This document shows, one piece after another, positions 11,010-25,200 of a DNA stretch of 64,000 nucleotides. Numbering within the stretch: position 1 is the stretch's first letter; every line of letters begins with the position of its first letter. Position numbers and translations under genes: made by a program. The notes under the pieces were generated by a model. It had not been told where the DNA came from, ran no database searches, and saw only the letters and a list, made by a program, of their open reading frames with translations. The DNA comes from Thalassia testudinum (taxonomy: Eukaryota > Streptophyta > Magnoliopsida > Alismatales > Hydrocharitaceae), in assembly GCA_037157565.1 (NCBI GenBank), contig JAZHRO010000039.1:47554001-47618000 (forward strand). Direction: 5' to 3'.

Positions 11010-13284
11010 TATATTGATAATCCCACTTGGAAGATTGCCATCACTCTCTCTCTCTCTCTCTCTCATGATCTAAAATCTCATTTAAGTAAATTGGAGGGAT
11101 TGGTCATCACTCACACACCAATTTTTTGAATAATGTAGGGATGGAGATTAAATTTAGGTCTCCTATAAAAGTTAGGAATCCTCACCGTTTGATCATAATC
11201 TAATGGGTAGATTACCATCATTCTGTAACTCTACTTGGATTACAGATAGAGTTTCATCAATCATTGGTGTCGGTTATCCTCTGCTGCAGCTAACTCATAA
11301 CTCTGGTTTCTGCGGAAGAACAAAGACAAAACTTGGTGACCATCCAATAGGGTTTCTCACATTCAAACATGAACCAAGAAGATTGGAGCCCCACAGATAT
11401 GAAGCAACCTTTGAGGAATTTCACTTTCTAATTATCTCGCTTCTATGCTGTGAAAGTTGAAGGAATGTGGGTGACACCAAGGATGAGTTGCTTCTAAAGA
11501 AATAACTAATAGGATTGTAATTTCTTAAGCACTATTTCTAAGTTTCTTGATGTGGTCCTTGCAATTTGTCGTACTTTCATTGCTGGAAGATGATGAACTT
11601 TGCTAGAAAATTACTTGGATGAAACTGTGTTTCTTCTATTGTAGGAGATAATCAATTAGGATTGTCTATGTAACCCAATAAGTCAAGTTTGACTTGGTTC
11701 AAGCTCAGTTCATTAAGCTTTTAAGCTTTCAATATTTAGTGGTATCTATGTTATACCGACCTTTGAATGGGTTGTCGTACTAGGGTATCTATGTGATGCC
11801 CACCTAAAAGGCTTGGGCTTTGTATGGGCCTGTTAGGCTATCAAGCCTGAATTTTACGGTTGGGCTTGACTCATTTATCTCTTAAGCTGAGCTGACTAGC
11901 CTGAGTAAGAGGTTTGTCTAAATACCAGCAATGTAATGGGAATGAGAAATTTCTTGATCAAATTTAGTTAAACTGAAAGTGTCCAAGGTTGAAATCCTTG
12001 CTAGCCTTATCTTGCTACTCTTGGAATTGGATTGGTTTGTCGTATCGTTTCACCCATGCTTATCTGATTATTTGGCTCGGTTTGGACGAGGCCATAGTTT
12101 AAAACCTGTTTATGCTTGCCTAGGCGTCTGTTCACATGTTGGTGTGCTTAATTTTCACTACTCCCAAAGGACAAATGCTTCGTGTCCTCTCTTTTAGCCT
12201 CCCTTTGCCATTCGTTCCGGTTCCTCTTCTTGGGCAACACCTCTCTACACGACCTTCCCCAAAAAGCAACTCGTTTGGATTGGTCGGAGACAACACGGGG
12301 GGGTGTTACGGAGATGAGCAACATTGTGAAAGTCTAGATTAGACTCTCGTGGATACACAAGCCTTTACATAGTTATTAGCTTTATTTTAGTTCTCAAACT
12401 CCTTTTAGCTCGCCTACCAAACACCTTCCTAGAGATCAAGTTGACATGAGAATAGGGCTATACTTGTGGGAGTGCTGGAGCAAAGATTGCCAACAGAGGA
12501 ATCAAAATTGACTGCATAAATTGAGCATTCACGATATTTGATCCAACAACCAATAGGATGTCAACAAGAGGGCTTAACAGCTAAACCCTCTTTGCCACCA
12601 AGAATCAAAGGGGCCAAGAGCAGCCAAAGCTGTTAGAAAAGTAAAAGTGCATTAGTGGAAAACAAGATGGTCGTGGAGTTTGATCCAGCAATCAATGGGA
12701 TGCCAAAGGAAGTGCTTACCAATTAACACTATACTGCCTCTTTGGTTGGTGGTGGGCTTTCGTTTGATTGCAAATTGCACCATAAATTGCATGTGGAAGT
12801 TCACTCTTACCAGATTTGCTCCCATGGAAGTTGACATGGCATCACTTAGGCATTTGAGGAGATTCTCAAAATTTAGCTGGGGTCATCTTTGGTTTTAATT
12901 TGATTAAGAGTACGACACCATAACCTGTAGTTGTTTGCACTCAACTTTGATGTTCCGCTTGCCATGAATTTTATGTTCATTATTGGTGACCATGACCATG
13001 ACTTTGCTTATATTCATGGTTCATTGCAATATTGATACAAAAGTTGGTAGAGATTACTCAAAAGGACAAAAATGTTGGTGGAGAGAGGCGTGTAAAGAAG
13101 ATTCAAGATTAAAATTAAAATCCCGCAAACGATATCTGCTGCATAAGAAAATACATAACGCTCGGTAGAGGATTCATGTTAGGAAATACGCATATCGCTG
13201 TCCGAATCGAGGAAATAGCCCGACGAGGTCTTAGTAATTCTCACTTTTTCAGGCGCACGATTTGAGGGGAAAAATAAGAAAAGG
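11010..13284. other. Intergenic sequence with simple repeats
   Basis: Includes a (CT)9-type run at about 11045-11064. Two related phrases, near 12539 and 12680 (TTGATCCA.CAA.CAAT.GGATG), suggest a diverged local duplication. No coding domain or RNA gene recognised. Confidence 0.4.
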
Positions 13285-13289
13285 AAAAA
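13285..13289 (-). terminator. Pol III terminator of tRNA-Leu
   Basis: Five consecutive T on the minus strand, starting 6 nt past the tRNA discriminator base. This is the normal RNA polymerase III stop signal. Confidence 0.75.
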
Positions 13290-13294
13290 CCTAC

Positions 13295-13375
13295 TGTCAA
13301 GAATGGGATTCGAACCCATGCCCTTTCGGACCAGTACCTGAAACTGGCGCCTTAGACCAACTCGGCCATCTTGAC
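13295..13375 (-). tRNA. trnL-CAG: tRNA-Leu (anticodon CAG)
   Basis: 81 nt on the minus strand, intronless. The acceptor stem GTCAAGA pairs with TCTTGAC, with discriminator A at 13295. The D-arm/A-box region is TGGCCGAGTTGG. The anticodon stem CCAGT/ACTGG encloses loop TTCAGGT with CAG. There is a class II long variable arm (TCCGAAAGGGC area), and the T-arm/B-box is GGTTCGAATCC. All stems pair, so it looks functional, reading CUG leucine codons. Followed on the minus strand by a T run acting as a Pol III terminator. Confidence 0.95.
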
Positions 13376-15575
13376 CTGATGAATTATGAGATTCTTAAAT
13401 TATAATAGTTCTTAAATGAAACCTTTATACAAAAGATTTAGATCAAAAGCCTGATAGCCATGGTGTTATTTCGAACACTTTTTTTTTCTGCCATCTATGT
13501 CTTGCTTCTTGCCCTCCCATATATGGTGCAATGGCGCAATGTCATGGGTTAAGCACAAGCTTTGTTAGGATTTCTATATAGGTGTCCTTGAAATTATTTG
13601 CAATAATGCCTAGACCCTTGACTTTGTACTACCATTTACATAGATACCACCAAATACTACTCCTGTTAACATTAATAGGACAAGTATGGAATTAAGCTCA
13701 GAAATATATATATATATTTTTTTATACATTAAAGATCCCCTGAATTATTTTCCTCCTCCTCTTCATCCGTTTTTACCGTTTTTTTTTTGTTTCTCTCTCT
13801 CTCTCTCTCTCTTCCTTCTCTACGTGCACTATTTGTTTTATTCCACCTCTGCAACAATGCCTCCCAGCGAGTCCAGCGTTTCGTATGTTAGAATGAAGTC
13901 ATTATTTGGGGGTCCTCGAACACGTGGAAGCTGGAAGCATGATATCTTGAATGGAAAAATCTTCATTTAGCCCTTCTATCCCAACATCAATTTCATCAAA
14001 TTTAGAGCACCTGAGCAAGAGCGTGTTGAAGTATGCACGGCATGTTTTCTTAGCATTGTCGGTGTAAATAGTAAGAAGTCGGCGATGGAGTGCGTTTTGC
14101 AAAAAGTTTTGTGGACACCCGTGTGAAAGGTCCCTTCTAACATAAAAGAGAGGGATTCCACGGTTTAGATTTCAGAAAAGTTGGAAGATTAATTCCAATG
14201 AATTCAATTCATTCGTCCAAGGATGCACAAAACCATGTTTACTTACGAGTACTCATTATTCGTTCGATTTCTAAATAATACTTATATTAGGCCAGAAAGA
14301 TAGCCAAGTGATTTGAGCTGTAACATTAGAATTGCTACGTAGGTAGGCTTCTGTTTACCGGAGGGTTTGAAATCCAATCCATTCATTTACGTATCCTCAT
14401 CTATCTAATTCGTCAACGTAACCTTTATGATGTATCAAATCCAATAATAATAGATACCATTATTCTAATTTCAATCGTCACTTTTTACTTGATAAAAACC
14501 TAACCTTCAACCCATTTGGAATATGCAAAAAATGTGGATCGAGGCCTTTACTTTTATCTACTTACTTCGATGTAGATCTTACATGTAAAGGTCCTCAATG
14601 ACTAAAAATCTCCTTTCGTTGAATATTGATATCTATGTGAATATTGAAGGCACGGGAGGGATATATAAGATAAATTAAAGAAAGAAAAGATTGAAACCAT
14701 GATTTATGCACATCGTCACTTGTATCTCCTCACCTCATTCTCTCGCATTAATCCCATCCTCTGAATAGGAATTGCCGAATACTCATTCCCTATTTTCTTT
14801 AGTTGAATGGCCCCCTATGACTCCATACGTCTCCTTTCCCGTCCCCAACCCTCCACCATTACATCCTCGCTCAGTGCATCGCAACCTAAGCGCCTCCATT
14901 ACCTTCCATCTCCGCAACCCCCCGTGTTTACTCGACCAATTTCAGCAACCAAAAATTTACAAATGGGAGGAGGATGGGTCCTAATTTTACCAAAAAAAAA
15001 TGATAAGTCATGCTATCTCGTTTCAAGGGAAGACCATTTACGAATTTGAAAATCCAGACTTGATTTCGAAAGGACAAATTTACGTAAAGGTACTTTTCAA
15101 CGTATAAGTTGAGACAACATCATGTATCCCCCTCACACGAGTACTCTTGTTATTTAAGTGAGATCCATTAGCGGAATATATTGATATGTTCAAAATATCA
15201 CCTATGTTGTTTGTTATTATCATACAAATGACCACTTATCCACTGTAATACACATGATTAGTTTTACAACCGACTAAAGATTAAAAAATCATATGAGATT
15301 TTCAACTACAACTGAAAATCAACAGTGATATTTAGTTAAAAGGTATTTAGTTGACAATTTAAGTAGATTTACATCAAATTAAGTATTTAACCTATCACTT
15401 AACCTACCCCTTATTTATGTTAGATTAAGTAAAGTTATTACACCCTTTGTGAAATAACTTTAACCTGTCAAAACATCCAAACAGATTAACTCACTTATCC
15501 TACTATTTATTCCACCCATTCTCTATTTCTTTACTTATTATACAAATTTATTTTCCTTACCAAATAAAATTTTAG
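13376..15575. other. Intergenic AT-rich sequence
   Basis: Contains a (CT)n run near 13793-13812 and short open frames without domains. A C-rich patch at about 14800-14960 has open frames on the plus strand but low-complexity composition. No gene supported. Confidence 0.4.
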
Positions 15576-16105
15576 TAATTAAAAATCATCGATAATATTT
15601 GATTTCGAACAAATATAAAAACACAAACTAAAATAGACTTTCATAAAATTAAATTACATTAGTAATATTTTTTACATTGCATTGGTATAATTAAAAAATT
15701 ACCGATATATTTTAATTCAAAATAAAAAAATCATGTGTTTCACTCACAAATGATGGTGACTATTTAAGTGGTCATGGGTCCCATTACATGACACCAACTG
15801 TATTGATTTTCACATATAAAATTCACCAAAAATCAAGAAATCATCATTAATTTCTACTTATAATTAAAAATCATCGATGTGATTATCATCAATGATATTT
15901 AATTTTAAAAAAATATAAAAACACAAATGACATACACCTTTGTAAAATTAAATTATAGCAATGATATAATTCCAAAAATCATCCATACATCTTGATTTAA
16001 AATAAAAAATCTTTATTTTTCACTCATAAGTGACTATGATTGTTTAAATAGTAATAAATCCAACAATGTGATGATACTTATATTACTTTTCGCGTGTAAG
16101 ATCCA
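15576..16105. repeat. Diverged AT-rich tandem duplication, period about 285 bp
   Basis: Both units start TAATTAAAAATCATCGAT (15576 and 15861). They share in order GATATTT...AAATATAAAAACACAAA, TAAAATTAAATTA, CATT...TATAATT and TTCACTCA. About 80 percent identical by eye. No coding content. Confidence 0.6.
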
Positions 16106-17010
16106 TTCAATAAATTTACACATTAAATATTAACATATACCATAAGATCCATATTCATTATCTCCATGCATTAACCAATTTACCACTTTTTAAACTTTTA
16201 TACCTTTCTATAATTAATAATGAAGTTCAAATATCAGCTTTCGATATTCTACATCTAATTCAATTAGAGGCTGCGAGGGAAGAAAGTCCTCTCTTTTTAC
16301 TTGAAATAAACGGTGGTGGAAAGGTTTGAAATTTGAAGCACTTCGAAAACAGAAAGTGGGAATTTGAAGCAATTTGGAAGAACAAAAAGGGGAGTAACGG
16401 AACATGTGATGAAGTGTAGTGTCTTCCGTTCCCTTATGTATGGTTAAAGTTGAGTTAGTTAATATTATATTATCATTTTACTTTTGAAGTAGAGGTGCTT
16501 TTTAAAAAGGACGACTATCAGATACATAAATACACATGAATATGTGCATATAAAGGATTTTGTTTAAGCAATATATATGTATCATTAAAACAAATACCTC
16601 CAAATCGAGTTCAAGATAAATAATACTTAGCTTGCTACACTATTTAATTCATATATGAGATCCATATTCAACTCAGTTTCTTTGAATCAAATGTTAATCG
16701 AATCAGAGATAAATCCAATTTGAATAGTTTGACTCACAGGGAACGAAGACTATCAGATGCAATGATGCAGTTGGGACGTGGGATTAGAAGTGGGTGATCC
16801 AACATTCTGATACTAACTTCAAGCCCTTCTAGAAAAAAGTTTAGTAGAAAAAAGATTCTGATACTAAGCGGCTTGACATTCTCACAACCTAATCTCAATT
16901 AGTAAGGATGTGGCAGAATCTTTTTCTAAGCATAGATCCAAACACCAACTGCTCATGATAAAAAATGATCAGAATCAGCTCCACGAACAAAGGAAGGGGC
17001 GGTGCGCGTT
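16106..17010. other. Intergenic sequence downstream of the CPBP gene
   Basis: AT-rich. Near 16214-16405 a minus-strand frame of 63 codons has no recognisable domain. Nothing else supported. Confidence 0.4.
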
Positions 17011-17261
17011 TTACAAGAACATTATTGTTTTCTAAATGTACAATAACAACTTGCAAGATCAAAATTTACAGAGTTTGTTAAATGTACAAAAACGTGGATT
17101 CAATACACCATGCATGAATAAGAATATAAGGTTGTCTATGGCAAACATTCCAATGCACTGTTCCTGCTATAATGAGAAGGGGGAGAGTCAATGTACCTCC
17201 ACCATCAACAATTTTTGGAGGTGCCGAGTTGCTTCTTATGTTGAGAGCTGTGTTGAGCAAT

Positions 17262-17306
17262 TCAGGATGATGCTTGTAACAATTCCCTGATATCATATCC
17301 TTGAAG
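17262..17306 (-). CDS. CPBP protease exon 10 (C-terminus)
   Basis: 45 nt, encoding LQGYDIRELLQASS and a TGA stop at 17262-17264. Acceptor CCACCAG. The ending resembles those of plant homologues. The AT-rich sequence below it down to about 17010 would be 3' UTR, with an AATAAT-type signal near 17015-17020 on the minus strand. Confidence 0.85.
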   Translation of the reverse strand, partial: LQGYDIRELLQASS

Positions 17307-20300
17307 CTGGTGGAAAATCAAAAAGCGCCATTCGATATTGAGGATAAAAAAAATAGTTGCTAGCTGACAAAACAAACTAAATGAAAACCAAATCAAAGCC
17401 TGAAATGATATCACGGAGAAGAAATTAGCTGCTAGTCAACAAAATCAACTAAATGGAAGCCAAATCAAAGACTGAGTTCGAAAACCAAGCCAGGTTCTCA
17501 CATTATGCAGGGTAATGAATTAAAAGAAAAGAAGTGGAGTAAATAGGAAGGAAAAAAGGCCAGATGTGAAGACAAACCAATTACCTGAAGAAATGTAAGC
17601 AGGATGATCACCCCCGAGTTCCATAAAGCATGTACGGTTATAGGTGTAAGCAGATTGCGGGTTTGTGCATATGAGAGCCCTAACATAATTCCTGTTAGAT
17701 GCATGCACCAAAGAAGATCATTATCAAGTAAATACATCAAAGTGAGAGACTTGAAGAAACAAGAAAAACTGGCATTCTGAAGCATAGCATCAGGACATAA
17801 ATGGAGCCTATCAATGATGGGAAATTAAGAAAGAAACCCTGATTTAGCCTAGAGCAACATAACAATCTCCAAACCATGTGATAAAATTCATTTCACTTCG
17901 AAGCCAAATGTCCAAACTATACACACAAGATTCAACTGAAGCACATGCTTCCATCAAAAGGAAATCTTTATTTTATGTATAACAAATGCCAAATCTAAAT
18001 GGAATAATACTTCCTTATATAAGAACATAGAAACTACATGTATGGCAGTCTCTTAGATGATTATGCAAATGTTCAATTTCCGTTATTTTTTTCTTCTGGC
18101 ACAATTAGACAGCCACATGTCAAGTAGAATAATTTAAATTTGGTTCTCAATGTTATCACAAATTTTATAAGTTACTCCAAAATGTAGTGAATATGGCAAA
18201 AGCTAGAAGTCTAAATGCATGAATGTGGCATTATTATACTTTAATTTTTGAAAGTGACCTTTTGGTTTTTACATTGTATTAGTATTGTCACACTTCACCT
18301 TTTGAAAGTGAACATTTAAGTAATTAGATTCCTGATGTCTTGTCAATATTTCCCCAATTATATGTGCCTTTTCTCAAATCTTGAATTACTGATTATTATG
18401 ATGCACATACCAGGTCTCAATCGAGAATGTCTAGAAGACAAGATTTCATTTTCAAGAACTCACACTCTAAAGAATTCCTACAATCAGATCAATCACACTC
18501 ATGTACATGGACCAGTTACTTCATGAAGCTTAACTGCATCCAAAATACAGTATTCACAGGGCACTTCCATGAACTAGAACTGACAAATCCTGATAAACTT
18601 TCTTAAGAACATAGCTAATTGAGGGGAAAAAAGTGCTGTTAACCATCAGTCATGCATATAAATTTAGATCTTTCAATCAACCTAGAGCAATAACATCAGA
18701 TTCAACAAATTTGAATCATCGAAGGTAGAGGTCAAATTAATGTCAAAAATTAAGATAGGTACCTAACACAAAAAGTTGGGGAAATTCTCCAGGAGTAAGA
18801 TGTGCAAGAGCGAATGCTGCAGCACTTAGTACAACAGAAACTGGAGTTGGAACCCTACAGCAAACAACATAAGACTAAGCTGGTCATCCATCTTCCATCT
18901 TGAAAAGAAAAAAGAACTGAGTTTCCTATTTAAGATTAATCAAATAGTAAAGTCACTATAGGTGTTAAAACTTAACAACAACAACAAAGCCTTCTCCCAA
19001 ATCAAGTGGGACGAGCTAAGTTAGGTGTTAAAACTTAACACACTAAATATCAAACGAAACCAATATGTCCAGTCATTTCTCCCTCAACCAACAAAAGCTG
19101 ATTCACTAAGAGCTCCAGTTACTTTTTTAATTTAAATACCAAAAGCATATCATTTCCCTATGGAAAGCTAAGCTACATTTCAATGACTTTTATGGTAACA
19201 AGGACAAGTGATGTCCACTAACTAAGAAGGGATAAGTCAGTTTATATGCTGATGTAAGAAAGCCATGTTGTTTAGCAATTCCCATCCCTAGAAACAAATA
19301 GTTCAGTCAATGGATCTTCTTCTCCTTTTCCACCCAATTGGCTTCCAAGAAATTATAACCTCAGGATCATCATGGATCCTATTTTTATCAGTATTCACTG
19401 AAAAACATAGGAAAAAATAAAAAATGCATAATATTTGAATAACAAAGAAATCAATGTCCAAGCGAGTTTCCCTGGGATGATAGTAAGGGTGATGGACCAC
19501 CCAGCAACAGGTGCTAACACCTACCAAAGAAAAATGTACACTTGGAATGCAACATACTTTTTTCTTGAATGCAGACTGCAATATACGAAATAAATCCTGA
19601 TGCTTCTTTACAGCTAAAAAAAGGTGGTGATTCCCATACAATCCCACAACCCAGGTGTCCAAAGATTTCAAACCAATGATCATACCATATACTTTTATGA
19701 AGCCAAAATATGACAGCTTTTAGATCTAACTCCAAGTTGATCGTGAAATTTCAGTCTATTTAGAAGGTACCATACCATTTTGTTAATGACACCATGAGAA
19801 ACCCCCGAAACACAGTCTCTTCAAGAAGAGGTGCCAAGACACCAGTGATACCCAGCAGGTATGCAGTTCTGTCCAGAAGATATCATGTAGCATATATAAT
19901 ATTAATCATTTTTCTCTTACCTGATAAAGCAATATAATAACAGAAGAGAAGGATCATACCTAACACTTGATGATCCAAGTAACGGCAATAGGCGAATAAG
20001 AGCATCAGTCTGTAAAAGCCCATACTTCAAATTTAATTACAAAGAAGAAAAACACTCTATCTTCTAAAACAACAATAAGCAGCTAAAAGACAAATGATTT
20101 CTAATGTCTCAGTACAGAACAAGGAAAGAATGCACTGCACCTCTAGCCTTTCTTTGGGTTATATGGCTGAAGATAAATGGTATGTGTTAGAGAATAAATT
20201 AGTTAGATATTTTAGGGTCAAATTAGTTAAGATCGTGTGTCCTACTATGTTTAATCTTTCTTATTTTTGAAAAGTGAGTTATTACGTTTTATGATATTTC

Positions 20301-22235
20301 CTTGTATACCTAAATCCTCCCTCTATATAAAGAGGGCTATGGCTTTCTCAATAGAATAACTAGAACCAAGTTAATCTTTTTCAACATATCAAAGCGGATT
20401 TGATCTCATTTGAAAAAGAGAAAAACACCATGGAAAATCCTAAAAGAGGGCCATCAACAGCTCTGCCAGGCCTCGTGGCCACTGGCAACTCTGGTGGCCC
20501 TCCTCTCCAAGCAACCCCTCCAAGGCCCCTCTTCTCCTCTCACCTCTTAATTAAGGTCGAGATTGACCTCTCTCTCTCCCTCGCTATTACGCTTTGGGCG
20601 ACAACCTAGAAGCCTCACTAGTGCCACCTCCGGTGACTAGGGTTCCAACCAACCCCCTACGATGCATCACTAAGCCTTATGGGGCACTCCAATGGCCACA
20701 CAACACCACCTCTCTTTCTCTATTACGTCGCCTACAACATCCTTTTCGATCTGCAACATCCCTTGAGGGAGGATCCAACCTCCTTGGCTATACTGCAGAT
20801 CGAAGAGGATGTTGTAGGTGACACAACAAAGAGTGAGGTGGCATTGTGTGGCCATCGAAGTGCCTTATAAGACTTGGCAATGCATCGCAAGGGGTTCGCT
20901 AGAACCCTAGTCACCAGGGGCGACGTCGGCCATCGGTGAGGTTTCTAGGTCGCCGCCCAAAGTGCAATAATAAGAGAGAGGTCGATCTCAACCTCAATCG
21001 AGAGATGAGAGAGGAGGGGCCTTAGAGGGATCAACTGGAAAGGAGGGCCATCGGAGTCTTGTTGGTGGCCACCAGGCCCAACGACACCAACAGCGGCCCT
21101 CTATTAGGGTTTTTGGTGGTGTTTCTCTCTTTTTCAAATGGGATCAAACCCACTATGATACCATGTTGAAAAAGATCAAGTTGGTTCCAGTTATTCTATT
21201 AAGAAAGCGTTATCCCTTTTATGTAGAGAATGGGCTTCGGTATAGAAGGAAACATCATAAAACACAATAACTCATTAAAAATAAAAAAGACTAAACATAG
21301 TAAGACACCTAATCCTAACTAATTTGACCCTAAAGTATCTAACTAATTTGTTCTCCAACAGTATGGTTTTTTAAAACAAGGCCTAGGTAGATAGCGTTGT
21401 TCTCTCTGCTAAAGGTTTTGTTGGTGAATGGGATCATTGTATCCATCGATATGAAGGTCTTTTTCATATTAATGAAACAAGAAGGCTATTGACCCCGAAT
21501 AGCCTTCCTTGCACCTCTCAAAAGCAAAAAGGCAAATGATCTATCTATAAGTGCCTACAGGACACTAAATTTAAACTTACACGGAAGAAACAGGAAATTT
21601 CTTTCCATTTTTTCTTTTTTTGAAAAGGAGCTCTTTCCACATTTTCTGCAAAGTTATCACATAATGTGTTTCTACAGGCAGTCATTCAACAAGGCCAACA
21701 TGTTTAAGAATGATAATCATGCATTGCACTAATTACGAGGTGTGAAAGAATCAAAGATGTCCAAGAAATTCACTGAAGGTGTTTGATTGAAGTTAGAAGT
21801 ACTACATAAACCCAAAGAGATGAGGAGTACCCAGCTTCCATGCTGTGTCTAAGCTGTAAAACAAGTACTTGATCTGAGTATGCTACAACAGCAACCAAAT
21901 GAAAAGTAATATTTAAGCGAAACATGATGTTGACTATCTTATCAATGAAAAACTTTAATTTAGAAAAATGGACTCAACATGTAATCTGCAATAGATGCTC
22001 TGGGGTGATCCAGGTTATTTGAAGTAAAAGGACAAAATATGCAAAAGCAAAGGCAAAGTAATGAAAACACAAAGGGTGTACATGGGTCAGGCTCAACCCG
22101 AAGACAACACGATTGGGTTGGATTAGGTTAAGAGTTATAACAGGTTGGGTTGGGTTGGGATTTTCTCAACCCAATAAAAAATAGCTTGGGTTGGGTTTGA
22201 GGTTTAACCAACCCAACCCTCACCCCGATACAATT

Positions 22236-22266
<31 letters not shown>

Positions 22267-25200
22267 GGACGCCAAGCTACAGATCAAAATTTGAAACCTC
22301 ATCTCAAGTCTCGACATCTCCTCACTCCTACATCTCAAATTCCCAATTTCCAGCCCTCATCGACCCCTTATCTTTCTTATAGTTACCTCCACCAGCTCTA
22401 GGTAGCACCCTTTGCCCTCACCTCACCTCACCTCACCTCCAAGGTAACCCTCAACCTTCTCTCCTCCCTTAGCCTCCTACCTCCGCCTGAGTCCCCAACA
22501 ACCCACCTCTCCTCTCTTCATCCTCGTAGGGAACCCCCTACCACCACCGGACAATCAACCTCTCCTCTATTCTTCCCTGCAAGGACCCCACTACCATCGT
22601 CAAACAACCCATCTCTCATCTCTTCTTCCCCACAGGGATCCCACCACCACCACAAGAGCAACCCCTTTACATTTTTTGTCAATTTTTAGTATAGACTTGA
22701 GCTTTTAGATGCACCTATCAAGTTTATTATTAGGTATGTCATTATCTTTTCTTGTTACTTTTAGATAATATCTTTATTTTTTATTTTTAACTATTTTATT
22801 TGCTTTTTCATAAGATACAAGTTCTTTATGAGTTTAAATTTTTTTGTTATTAAGTATAAGTGTGTAGGAGATAAACATAAGTTTTGACTAGTCAACAACC
22901 CGCTCAACCTGACCCGACCCAATCCGATTTTATGGGTTTGGTAATGTAATGGATTGGGTTGAGTCCCAACCTAACCCATTTACACCCCTAGAAAACGCAA
23001 TGTGATCTCTTCCCCTCTTCTTTCGCCACCTTTCCCCCAACTCTCAGGTTTCTTCTTCATTCATTCTCATCTATTTGTGCATCTTGAGGCATTCTCAATC
23101 CAAAATCTGATTGACTTGACAATCATTCCTTTTTTCTTCCAAAATATAGCTGCCTCTACTTATTGTGCCATTACAAATTCATTGATCCTTATTAATTGGT
23201 AAAGTCATGGATGAGAAATCAATTGAAGCTGCACTGCCTTATTGTTAGATAGTTATTAATTAGGGGAAAAAACTCTTTAAGTCAAAGCTCTTCAATTTTT
23301 GTGGATACTGTTAGTAATAAGGAAGCCACGTGGCAGCCAGCTAGGCCACGTGGTACTGCCATGGCAGTCGGTCAAGCAGTCGATCAGGAGGTCCACAGGG
23401 CCAGCGGTCAAGGTCCAAGGGACCTAATTTTGTGTTTGCTTAAGTTGCAAGTTTGGTTATTTTGTTAAATTGCTTTTAAGGAGGTTGTTTAGTGATTTGA
23501 TCTTTCCTATTTTTAGAGATATGATTTGTTTCTTATTTTGTTGGGATACATTCTCTCTATATAAAGAATCTTCTTATTGTAATTGGTTCTTGAGTCAAGC
23601 AATAATATTTCCAATTTCAAGATTCCTCTCCTCTCTCTTCTCTCCAAGCAGCCGGCCATCACCACCATCGCCAACCACCTTCACCGGCCACCACGAGCAG
23701 CCACCGGCTGCTGCTCCTCCTCTCTCTGATTTCCACGTGGGCAGTCCCCTTGTGGACTGTTTTCCCATGCCCAAGGGAAGCTCCATGCTCCACGCACACG
23801 ATTCGTAACAGATACAATCTGCAGTAAGTTCCACACTTTTGTTGATATGAACTGGAGTGAGTCCGGAACATCATAGACTTACTATGCAAACATCATAGGC
23901 TTTTTTTTTTTAGAAAAGTGTAAAGGATGAGGTAGCCATTTGCTTCATTACTCAAGCAACAGACTGCCAAAGCCAATTACATATTCTGCCGTCTGGAACC
24001 AAAAAAGAAACAAAGCCTAGGTCTTTCTTACAACATTCCCCACCCAAGGTCTTTCCCCTTTAAGCACCACTCTATTTCATTGCAAACATAACAACGCAAC
24101 ACATGCCCTGATCCACACCAGAGAATCAGCCTGAATTCCACCAATAAAAACCCATCAACCACCACTCCACAGTAGTAGCCTGCATGCATCCCAGGAATAA
24201 CCAAACAGTCCCAGACGTCGGTTGCAAGATCGCAGGTGAGAAACAGATGGGTAGCATCTTCTGTGGAAGCACACAAAGCACAATCAGGGTCTTTGTCCAA
24301 ACCCAACCTTCTTTGCCTCTCCGTCGTAGGCTTATTATGCAAATGTGTATGTGATACACCACAGTTTAAACACTATGATAATCAACATTCAGGCAATCAC
24401 GGTTAATGATCCCTTTACTTCCCCCTTTCTCTAAACGGAGTATACTCATGCAATTACATTGAAAATAGACCATTATTTGCATGAATTGTGATTACTGATA
24501 AGCCTGAGACATTCAGACATGTACACATGTTGCACGAGCATGTGATCATGATTGAAAAACAATTCTAATCCAATGGTCGTTGCATAGATGGTCAATTATC
24601 TTGTGTTCCTCCTTTTCCTTCCTAACAACCCTTTCTAGAATCTCTGACACCAACTCATTCCAAGGTAATGGCATCCAACAATCTTCTTATAACGAAGAAA
24701 TAATATAAGCTCAGTATAGACTATAGAGGATCTGCAGACAGTAAGTGCCCTAAAACCCGCAGCTGCCACAATATTTCACTTGCATCAACTCAAACCAAAG
24801 TTAACCTGTTGAAGCAATCAGCATTATTCCGGTGCCAACTTGATGATGTGACTGCCTCTAGCGAACACCTAATGTACCCAATCTCTACACCCTCCTAATG
24901 TGCACCTGCCCACTCCTCTATGAGCATCGTCCTTGCCAAGTTTACTTATGCTGCATAGATGTTTGTTGCCTCTCTTACAACTATTGTTAAAAAAAGATCA
25001 ACTTGGTTCTAATTATTCTACTAAGAAAGCCTTAACCTTCTTTATACAGAGAAAGGGCTTAGATATACAAGGAAACATCACGAAACACAATAACTCACTT
25101 ATCAAAAATAAGAAAGACTAGACATAGGACACCCAATCCTAACTAATTTGACCCTAAAATATCTACCTAATTAATTCTTTAACACTCCCCCTTAAGTTGA

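Noticed and set aside
13686..13970. 94-codon plus-strand frame near the tRNA gene
   Set aside because: Built from poly-T and (CT)n tracts; no homology recognised.
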